Assembly: GCF_900100495.1 (NCBI RefSeq)
Contig: NZ_FNCT01000003.1
Location: forward strand, 230,295-294,294
DNA length: 64,000 bases
Reading direction: 5' to 3'
Source of the DNA: Pseudomonas benzenivorans
Lineage (GTDB): Bacteria > Pseudomonadota > Gammaproteobacteria > Pseudomonadales > Pseudomonadaceae
This document shows, piece after piece, positions 57,814-64,000 of this stretch (position 1 is its first letter; every line of letters starts with the position of its first letter). The notes below the pieces were generated by a model that saw nothing but the letters and a program-made list of their open reading frames with translations, searched no databases and was not told the origin of the DNA. Both the position numbers and the translations under genes were made by a program.

Positions 57814-57835
57814 TAAGATGCTGAGCGTAATCTTA
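57814..57835. promoter_or_regulatory. Inverted repeat upstream of tetR
   Basis: TAAGAT and ATCTTA are separated by 10 bp, 30 bp before the tetR start. The enclosed word TGAGCGTAATCT closely matches the operator-like sites before the SDR gene. Likely autoregulatory site. Confidence 0.5.
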
Positions 57836-57990
57836 CACCCTTTGCCGGCTCCCGGCCTGCCATGCCCTGCGACTTCTCCGCTCACGGCGCCGCCAGGGGC
57901 TTCCCTCCGGCGCCGGACTCTCCCATGCTGCTGGCTGTCACGGCGCGTTCGACAACCCCGGCGCCATACCCTCATTCAGGTGGCAGGCCG

Positions 57991-58659
57991 ATGCTGAAGA
58001 TCCAGGGTTTGTACAAGAGCTACCCGACGCCGCAGGGGCCGCTGCCGGTGTTGCGCGGCATCGACCTGGAACTGGCGCCGGGTGCCAGCCTGGCGCTGAT
58101 GGGTGAGTCCGGCAGCGGCAAGAGCACCCTGCTGCACCTGGTGGCCGGGCTCGACCGTGCCGACGCCGGGCGCATCGAGGTAGACGGGCGCGAGCTGGGC
58201 GAACTCGACGAGAGCCGACTGGCGGCCTGGCGGCGCAGTGGCATCGGCCTGGTATTCCAGCAGTTCAACCTGATCGCCAGCCTGCGCGTCGCCGACAATC
58301 TGGCGTTCCAGGCGCGCCTGGCCGGTCGGCATGACCCGCACTGGCAGGCCGAATTGGTCGAGCGGCTCGGCCTGGCGGCGTTGCTCGGGCGCTACCCCGA
58401 GCAGCTCTCGGTCGGCCAGCAGCAGCGGGTGGCGCTGGGCCGGGCGCTGGCGGTCAGGCCGCCGTTGCTGCTGGCCGACGAGCCCACCGGCAGCCTCGAC
58501 GAGCGCAGCGCCGACCAGGTGCTGGAGCTGTTGCTCGACCTGCTCGCCGGCAGCAGCACCAGCCTGCTGCTGGTGACCCACAGCGCCCGCCTGGCGGCCC
58601 GCCTGCAGCGCTGCCTGACCCTGCAGGGCGGACGTCTGCTCGAACAGGGGGCGGCCTGA
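57991..58659 (+). CDS. ABC exporter ATP-binding subunit (AttE/LolD-like)
   Basis: The 222-residue ATPase starts [24 protein letters not shown]. Walker [10 protein letters not shown] (about 39-47), Q-loop [11 protein letters not shown], signature [15 protein letters not shown] (Val where Gly is usual), Walker [13 protein letters not shown] and H-loop VTHSARLA are present. It belongs to the MacB/LolD group that pairs with FtsX-type permeases, here the next gene one base later. Probably part of a four-part AttEFGH-like exporter. Confidence 0.92.
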   Translation: MLKIQGLYKSYPTPQGPLPVLRGIDLELAPGASLALMGESGSGKSTLLHLVAGLDRADAGRIEVDGRELGELDESRLAAWRRSGIGLVFQQFNLIASLRVADNLAFQARLAGRHDPHWQAELVERLGLAALLGRYPEQLSVGQQQRVALGRALAVRPPLLLADEPTGSLDERSADQVLELLLDLLAGSSTSLLLVTHSARLAARLQRCLTLQGGRLLEQGAA

Positions 58660-58660
58660 G

Positions 58661-61135
58661 ATGCGCAGCCTGTACTGGACGCTGCACGCTCTGGCCAGCC
58701 ATTGGCGCCGCCACCCGCTGCAGTTGTTCAGCGTGCTGGCCGGCCTGTGGCTGGCCACCAGCCTGTGGGCCGGGGTGCAGGCGCTGAACAGCCAGGCGCG
58801 CGACAGCTATGCCCGCGCCAGCCGGTTGCTCGGCGGCGCCGACCACTACAGCCTGGCAGCCCGCCAGGGCGGCCTGTTCCCCCAGCAGTACTTCATCGAG
58901 CTGCGGCGCGCCGGCTGGCCGGTCTCGCCGCTGCTGCAGGGGCGCCTGCGCCTGCGCGGGCGGGCCGAGCAGCTGCAGCTGATCGGCATCGAACCGCTGA
59001 CCCTGCCCGCCGGCGGCGCGCTGGCCGGGCAGGCGGTCGAGCGCCTGGACCTGACGGCCTTTCTCGGTCGGCCCGGGCGCCCCTGGATCGCCGCCGACAC
59101 CCTGGCCCAGCTCGGCCTGGCGGCCGGCGCGCAGCCGCAGAGCGAGGCCGGCGAGGTGCTGCCGCCGCTGGCGGTATGGCCGCAGCTGGCGCCCGGCGTG
59201 CTGCTGGTGGACATCGGCGTGGCCCAGCGCCTGCTCGGCGCCCCCGGGCAGTTGTCGCGCCTGCTGCTGGACGGCCAGTTCGCCCGCGCCGGACCGCGCC
59301 TGCCGCCGGCGCTGGCCGCGCAACTGGTGCTGCGGCGCAGCGACGAGGCGGTCGACCTGGCCCAGCTCACCGACAGCTTCCACCTCAACCTCAGCGCCCT
59401 CGGACTGCTGGCCTTCGTCGTCGGCCTGTTCATCGTCCACGCCGCCATCGGCCTGGCCCTCGAGCAGCGCCGCGCGCTGCTGCGCAACCTGCGCGCCTGC
59501 GGGGTGAGCCTGCGCGGCCTGCTCGTCGCCCTGGCACTGGAACTCTGCGCCCTGGCGTTGCTCGGCGGCGTGGCCGGGCTGGCCAGCGGCTATGCCCTGG
59601 CGGCCTGGCTATTACCGGACGTCGCCGCGAGCTTGCGCGGCCTGTATGGCGCCGAGGTGGCCGGGCAGCTCGGCCTGGCGCCGCACTGGTGGCTGGGCGC
59701 GCTGCTCATCGGCCTGCTCGGCGCCTTGCTGGCCGGCGCCGGCAGCCTGCTCAAGGCCGCGCGCCTGCCGCTGCTGGCCCTGGCCCAGCCCGAGGCCTGG
59801 CAGCAGGCCCAGGCGCGCTGGCTGCGTCGCCAGGCCTGGTTGGCGGCGGCGCTCGGCGCCGTGGCGCTGCTCGCCCTGCTGCTCGGCGACCGCCTGGAGG
59901 CCGGCTTTCTCGGGCTCGCCGCCTTGCTGCTGGGCGCGGCCCTGGCGCTGCCGGTGTGCCTCAACCGGCTGCTCGAGGCGCTGCTGCCGCACTGCCGCAG
60001 GCCGCTGACACAGTGGTTCGTCGCCGACAGCCGCCAGCAACTGCCGGGCCTGGCGCTGGCGTTGATGGCCCTGCTGCTGGCGCTGGCGGCGAACATCGGC
60101 GTCGGCAGCATGACCGCGGGTTTTCGCCAGACCTTCAGCGGTTGGCTCGACCAGCGCCTGGCCGCCGAACTTTACCTGATGCCCACCGACGCCCGGCAGG
60201 CGCAGGCCATTGAGGCCTGGCTGGGCAACCAGCCGCAGGTGCGCGCGCTGTTGCCGAGCTGGCGGGTCGAGCTGCCGCTGCAGGGCTGGCCGGCGCAGCT
60301 CACCGGCATCCGCGCGAATCCGCACTACCGCGCACACTGGCCGCTGCTGAGCGCCAGCGGCGAGGCCTGGGAGCGCCTGGCCAGAGAGGAGGGCCTGCTG
60401 CTCAGCGAGCAACTGGCGCGGCGCCTGGACCTGCAGCTGGGCGAGCGCCTGCGCCTTCCTACCCCCAGTGGCGACTGGGAGTTGGAGGTGCTCGGCATCT
60501 ATGCCGACTATGGCAATCCGAAGGGGCATCTGCTGGTCGCTGCGACCGGCCTGCTGCGCCACTGGCCGGGGCTCGCCCCGCGCAGCTTGGGCCTGCGCCT
60601 GCCGGCCGCGGAGGTCCCCGCGCTGATCCAGGCGCTGCAGGCGCGCTTCGCCCTGGACGACAGCCGGCTGATCGACCAGGCCGGGCTCAAGGCCTGGTCG
60701 AGCCGGGTATTCGAGCGCACCTTCGCCGCCACCGCCGCGCTCAACAGCCTGACCCTCGGGGTGGCCGGGGCGGCCTTGTTCATCAGCCTGCTGAGCCTCG
60801 GCCAGGCGCGCCTGAGCCAACTGGCGCCGCTTTGGGCGCTGGGCGTCAGCCGCGGGCGGCTGGCCTGGCTGAGCCTCGGCCAGACCCTGCTGCTGGCGCT
60901 GCTCACCCTGCTGCTGGCGCTGCCGCTGGGTCTGCTGCTGGCCTGGTGCCTGGTCGCGGTGATCAACGTGCAGGCCTTCGGCTGGCGCCTGCCGCTGCTG
61001 GTATTCCCCGGGCTGCTCCTGCAACTGCTGGGCCTGGCGCTGCTGGCCAGCCTGCTGGCCGCCGCCTGGCCGCTGTGGCGGCTCGGCCACAGCAGCCCGG
61101 CGGCGCTGTTGCGCAGCTTTGCCGATGAACGCTAG
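58661..61135 (+). CDS. FtsX-like ABC permease (double, AttFG-like)
   Basis: The 824-residue permease has an N-terminal helix (about 21-38), a periplasmic domain, then helices near 250-275 ([24 protein letters not shown]) and 285-370. A further set ([44 protein letters not shown]), a second periplasmic domain and three C-terminal helices follow from about 690 ([15 protein letters not shown] ... [28 protein letters not shown]). Two FtsX units in one chain fit exporters that act alone with their ATPase. Very Leu/Ala-rich. Confidence 0.9.
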   Translation: MRSLYWTLHALASHWRRHPLQLFSVLAGLWLATSLWAGVQALNSQARDSYARASRLLGGADHYSLAARQGGLFPQQYFIELRRAGWPVSPLLQGRLRLRGRAEQLQLIGIEPLTLPAGGALAGQAVERLDLTAFLGRPGRPWIAADTLAQLGLAAGAQPQSEAGEVLPPLAVWPQLAPGVLLVDIGVAQRLLGAPGQLSRLLLDGQFARAGPRLPPALAAQLVLRRSDEAVDLAQLTDSFHLNLSALGLLAFVVGLFIVHAAIGLALEQRRALLRNLRACGVSLRGLLVALALELCALALLGGVAGLASGYALAAWLLPDVAASLRGLYGAEVAGQLGLAPHWWLGALLIGLLGALLAGAGSLLKAARLPLLALAQPEAWQQAQARWLRRQAWLAAALGAVALLALLLGDRLEAGFLGLAALLLGAALALPVCLNRLLEALLPHCRRPLTQWFVADSRQQLPGLALALMALLLALAANIGVGSMTAGFRQTFSGWLDQRLAAELYLMPTDARQAQAIEAWLGNQPQVRALLPSWRVELPLQGWPAQLTGIRANPHYRAHWPLLSASGEAWERLAREEGLLLSEQLARRLDLQLGERLRLPTPSGDWELEVLGIYADYGNPKGHLLVAATGLLRHWPGLAPRSLGLRLPAAEVPALIQALQARFALDDSRLIDQAGLKAWSSRVFERTFAATAALNSLTLGVAGAALFISLLSLGQARLSQLAPLWALGVSRGRLAWLSLGQTLLLALLTLLLALPLGLLLAWCLVAVINVQAFGWRLPLLVFPGLLLQLLGLALLASLLAAAWPLWRLGHSSPAALLRSFADER

Positions 61136-61147
61136 GAGGCCCTGGTG

Positions 61148-62275
61148 ATGGATTGCATGCGTTCACGGAAGCCAATGGCATGCGGGTGCGCGAGGCTGCG
61201 CGCTGAGTTTCGCCGGGCGCTGCTGGCCGGTTTGCTGCTGCTCGTCGCCTGCGACGCCGAAACGCCGCCGGCCCAGGGCTTCGCCGGGCTCGGCGGCGCC
61301 GCCGCGCAGTTCGCCCGGGTCGAGCCGGGACGGGTGCTGGCGTTTCCCGCCGACCACGGCGCGCACCCGGACTACCGCATCGAGTGGTGGTACCTCACCG
61401 CCAATCTGCGGGACCAGCAGGGCCGCGCCTGGGGCGTGCAGTGGACGCTGTTTCGCAACGCCCTGCAGCCCGGTTCGGAAGAACCGGACTGGCGCAACCA
61501 GAACCTGTGGATGGGCCACGCCGCGCTGACCGGCCCGGGCGGCCACCGCCATGCCGAGACCTTCGCCCGCGGCGGCATCGGCCAGGCCGGGGTCGCCAGC
61601 GCGCCGCTGCACGCCTGGATCGACGACTGGCAGCTGCGCAGCACCAGCCCAGCCAACGGCGGCCTGGGCGAGCTGGAGCTGCAGGCTAGGGGCGCGGATT
61701 TCAGCTACCGCCTGCGCCTGCGCAGCGAGCGGCCGCCGGTGCTGCACGGTGTCCAGGGTTTCAGCCAGAAATCCGGCCAGGGCCAGGCCTCCTACTATTA
61801 CAGCCAGCCGTTCTTCCAAGCCGCGGGCAGCCTGCAGCTGGACGGCCACAGCTACCAGGTCGAGGGCCCGGCCTGGCTCGACCGCGAATGGAGCAGCCAG
61901 CCGCTGGCCCCCGACCAGCAGGGCTGGGACTGGTTCTCCCTGCACCTGGACTCGGGCGAGAAGCTGATGCTGTTCCAACTGCGCCACGCCGATGGCCAGC
62001 CCTACCGCGCCGGCACCTGGATCGACGCCGACGGCCAGGCCCAGGCGCTCGGCCAGGCGGACATCGAGATGACGCCCACGCACCACAGCCGGGTCGCCGA
62101 CCGCCGCCTGCCGACCGGCTGGAGCCTGCGCATCCCGGCCAAGGGCCTGGCCATCGACACCCTGCCGCTGCAGGAGCAGGCCTGGATGGCCACGCGCTTC
62201 CCCTACTGGGAGGGGCCGATCCGCTTCGCCGGCAGCCACCAGGGCGTCGGCTACCTGGAAATGACCGGTTATTGA
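61148..62275 (+). CDS. AttH/CrtC-like lipocalin-fold lipoprotein
   Basis: The 375-residue protein starts MDCMRSRKPMACGC with GGAGG eight bases upstream. It has a signal peptide with lipobox LLLLVAC (Cys about 35). The CrtC/AttH double-lipocalin signatures are FPADHGAHPDYRIEWWYLTANLRDQQGRAWGVQWTLFR, QNLWMGHAALT, YYYSQPFF, GPAWLDREWSSQPLAPDQQGWDWFSLHL and the C-terminal YWEGPIRFAGSHQGVGYLEMTGY. AttH-type proteins accompany an ABC exporter, as here, probably binding a lipidic cargo at the outer side. It is unlikely to act on carotenoids. Confidence 0.88.
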   Translation: MDCMRSRKPMACGCARLRAEFRRALLAGLLLLVACDAETPPAQGFAGLGGAAAQFARVEPGRVLAFPADHGAHPDYRIEWWYLTANLRDQQGRAWGVQWTLFRNALQPGSEEPDWRNQNLWMGHAALTGPGGHRHAETFARGGIGQAGVASAPLHAWIDDWQLRSTSPANGGLGELELQARGADFSYRLRLRSERPPVLHGVQGFSQKSGQGQASYYYSQPFFQAAGSLQLDGHSYQVEGPAWLDREWSSQPLAPDQQGWDWFSLHLDSGEKLMLFQLRHADGQPYRAGTWIDADGQAQALGQADIEMTPTHHSRVADRRLPTGWSLRIPAKGLAIDTLPLQEQAWMATRFPYWEGPIRFAGSHQGVGYLEMTGY

Positions 62276-62451
62276 GGACGAGCAAATTGGCGCCAATGGC
62301 AGGCTGTGTCGCGGCAGGAATGATCTGGCGCTTTCCGTGGGAGCGGCCGGGCGTTGAGCCGACAGTTCATGGTTGACGCGACACTGGCTGAGCGCGGCGG
62401 CTGAAACAGCAAATGGCTGGGTCGAGGTCTTCCGCCAGCCTTGACGCGTCG

Positions 62452-62481
62452 CCCAAGCGCCGCCGCGAAGCGGCGCTTGGG
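62452..62481. terminator. Hairpin between convergent genes
   Basis: CCCAAGCGCCGC and GCGGCGCTTGGG form a perfect 12-bp stem with a 6-base loop. No T-tract on either side, so termination is only probable. It lies 10 bp past the small membrane-protein stop. Confidence 0.5.
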
Positions 62482-62490
62482 TGGACGATC

Positions 62491-62697
62491 CTACTGCCGG
62501 TCCGACTGTCCGAACGCTTCGCGTGCGTGATGCACCAGGGCGTCGAGCACCAGCCAGGTCGCCAGGAAGGCGATGCATTCCAGGGCGAAGCTGCCGAACT
62601 TGTAGAACAGCTCGGCGATCACGAACGAGGTGGCGAGCACCGGAATCTGCTCCAGCAGCAGCTGCCGCCTCGGAATTGCCCGCATCAATGTGTACAT
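62491..62697 (-). CDS. Small membrane protein, function unknown
   Basis: The 68-residue protein starts MYTLMRAIPRRQLLLEQIPV; GGAG lies seven bases before this ATG, better than for the ATG two codons earlier. Two hydrophobic helices are likely (LATSFVIAELFYKFG and SFALECIAFLATWLVLDALVHH), with basic N- and C-termini. No known family. It is 43 bp downstream of the unrecognised large gene on the same strand, so the two may be co-transcribed. Confidence 0.65.
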   Translation of the reverse strand: MYTLMRAIPRRQLLLEQIPVLATSFVIAELFYKFGSFALECIAFLATWLVLDALVHHAREAFGQSDRQ

Positions 62698-62740
62698 GGT
62701 CATTCTCCTTTGACTCGATCAGGGAGGTGCGCGGCCGGCC

Positions 62741-64000
62741 TCAGAAGCGCACCGATTCGATGCGGTACCAGACCTGCCAGTCGCCGAGGGCTTCCGGATC
62801 GCCCGGGCCCTGGTCGGCGGGGCCATAGCGGCCGACCCAGGTCTCCGGCGGGCCGTTGAAGATGCGCCGGTAGCGGCTCAGCGGATCGTCGGGGTCGAGC
62901 AGGTCCTGCTCCACCGGCAACAGCGAAAGCGTCATGCGGTCCTCCTCGGCGACGAAGCCGTCGAACAGGCAGGCGTCGATGACCTGCTCGTTGCAGCCCG
63001 GCCAGTCGCCGATCTTGTAGGAACCGCAGTCAGGCAGGCGGCGCAGATGCCGGCGGCAGGCGTCGCCGTTGAAGCCCACGCAGGCGTTGAACTGGAACTC
63101 GCCGCGGCCCTTGATCCAGGGGTCGTGGTCATCCAGCAGGCGGACCTTCTCGAGGACCACCCTGATCCGCGACACCGGGTGCAGCGCCTTGGCCCGGCGC
63201 AGGCGCAGCTCGAAGGTACTGCCGCCGATGATCCGTCCGCCCTGGCGCTGCATCACGCTGAAGCGCTGGTTGCGCCCATAGGGCACGTTGTGCGTGCCAC
63301 GCACGCTGAACAGCGCCTGCAGCTTGCCCTTGGCGGGGATCTCGATGCCGCGCAGTTCGGCGACCTTCTCCGCGTCGAATTCGTACAGCCGCGAATGGTC
63401 CAGTTGCTGCCACAGCTCCTTGGGCACGTCCTGGGGCTGGTCGCCGGGCTTGACGTACCAGTCGCCGAGGAACTCGCCGTCGCGCAGCGGCACCAGGCTG
63501 ACGCCGTGCAGGGCCCGGTCCGGATCGCGCAACTTGAGCGTCGGCACCAGCATGCCGATCACCCCCTCGGAGAAGTCGTCCGGGCGGATGACGATGTCGA
63601 TCAGGTCGGCCACCTCGCGCGCGTTGTGGAAGTTCAGCGCCACCAGCCGGGCGGCCGGCCGCGGCCCCGGCGAATCGATCACGTGCAGGTTCTTCAGGCC
63701 CACGCGCTTCTCGTTGCGGTGCAGGGTTTCGACGTTGGTCTCGGCGGTGGTGATCGGATCGTCGCTGCTCGACACCACCCCCAGCAGGCAGCTGTGGGTC
63801 GCCGCGCCGGCCGGCACCGAGAAGTCCCAGGAGACGATCACCGGGCGGTTCGGCTCGAGCAGGGCGATGGTCTGCGCTGGGCCCACCGGTTGCCAGTCCA
63901 GCGTCGAGCTGAGGTTGAAGGCCGGCGGCACCAGCGCGTTCGGCAGGTTGGGCAGGCCGGCCGCGGCATCGGCGAAGAACAGCCGTACGCTGACGTCGTT
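62741..64000 (-). CDS. Unrecognised protein, partial (5' end beyond window)
   Basis: The frame is open from the right edge to the stop at 62741 (about 419 residues visible), and no start is needed inside the window. It includes NDVSVRLFFADAAAG at the edge, VIVSWDFSVPAGAATHSCLLGVVSS (beta-sandwich-like, CARDB-type character), VALNFHNAREVADL, and a Cys-rich segment near residues 300-345 (CVGFNGDACRRHLRRLPDCG, GCNEQVIDACLFDGF). It ends LGDWQVWYRIESVRF. Six cysteines in 50 residues suggest disulfides and an extracytoplasmic location. I do not recognise the family. Some GTG codons could be internal starts, but the sequence upstream reads as protein. Confidence 0.7.
   Translation of the reverse strand, partial: NDVSVRLFFADAAAGLPNLPNALVPPAFNLSSTLDWQPVGPAQTIALLEPNRPVIVSWDFSVPAGAATHSCLLGVVSSSDDPITTAETNVETLHRNEKRVGLKNLHVIDSPGPRPAARLVALNFHNAREVADLIDIVIRPDDFSEGVIGMLVPTLKLRDPDRALHGVSLVPLRDGEFLGDWYVKPGDQPQDVPKELWQQLDHSRLYEFDAEKVAELRGIEIPAKGKLQALFSVRGTHNVPYGRNQRFSVMQRQGGRIIGGSTFELRLRRAKALHPVSRIRVVLEKVRLLDDHDPWIKGRGEFQFNACVGFNGDACRRHLRRLPDCGSYKIGDWPGCNEQVIDACLFDGFVAEEDRMTLSLLPVEQDLLDPDDPLSRYRRIFNGPPETWVGRYGPADQGPGDPEALGDWQVWYRIESVRF

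Overview
The window is high-GC Pseudomonas DNA in two parts: about 10.9 kb of an integrative and conjugative element (ICE), then about 53 kb of core chromosome. Gene content and order (nadA, M48 chaperone-protease, TusA-like, AI-2E permease, bcp, gcvR, dapA, bamC, purC, tRNA-Ser, and later qor, prc, GGDEF/EAL, FKBP, tRNA-Asp/tRNA-Val, rdgC, AraC, GNAT, MxtR-like kinase) resemble, from memory, the PA1004-PA1013 and PA3256-PA3271 neighbourhoods of P. aeruginosa. The blocks are joined differently, so a non-aeruginosa Pseudomonas is likely.

ICE part (1-10937). A leftward gene train runs from soj/parA next to the chromosome through dnaB, a YejK-like nucleoid protein, an Arc-type repressor, a PFGI-1-class ParB, a DUF2857 protein and an STY4528-family replication protein. 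It ends in a tandem array of 57/58-bp units, each with a 19-bp hairpin. This is the maintenance and replication module of the pKLC102/PAPI-1/PFGI-1 family. The junction is a 45-bp copy of the 3' end of a tRNA-Lys gene (10893-10937). The two most interesting signals are here. The array keeps its hairpins by matched changes on both arms. Separately, the replication gene carries its own palindromic iterons beside an AT-rich stretch, as in the lambda O gene.

Chromosome, 11-24 kb: NAD synthesis (nadA), outer-membrane quality control (bepA-like, bamC), lysine synthesis (dapA), oxidative defence (bcp), a purC of an unexpected long class, tRNA-Ser, and the ydbH-ynbE-ydbL lipid-bridge operon. 23-25 kb holds an Xre/RES toxin-antitoxin pair split by a MITE-like repeat. 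25-34 kb has a Sel1 protein, rmuC, a MerR-controlled operon (M24 peptidase-like, alpha/beta-hydrolase/SDR fusion, PF10118 protein) and a DUF4010 membrane protein. 34-45 kb has an MxtR/CrbS-type kinase, GNAT, AraC, azlCD, an MFS-acyltransferase fusion, a Gdx guanidinium exporter behind a guanidine-II riboswitch, rdgC, two tRNAs and an FKBP lipoprotein. 45-57 kb has small regulators, a GGDEF/EAL protein, the Prc protease, a quinone oxidoreductase, ahpC-ahpF and an SDR/TetR pair. The right end has an AttEFGH-like ABC exporter and an unrecognised gene that runs off the edge.

Several dispersed repeat families (a ~110-bp leader-type repeat in four copies, a ~170-215-bp terminal-inverted-repeat element in two copies plus a distant relative, and REP-like palindromes) punctuate the intergenic regions.
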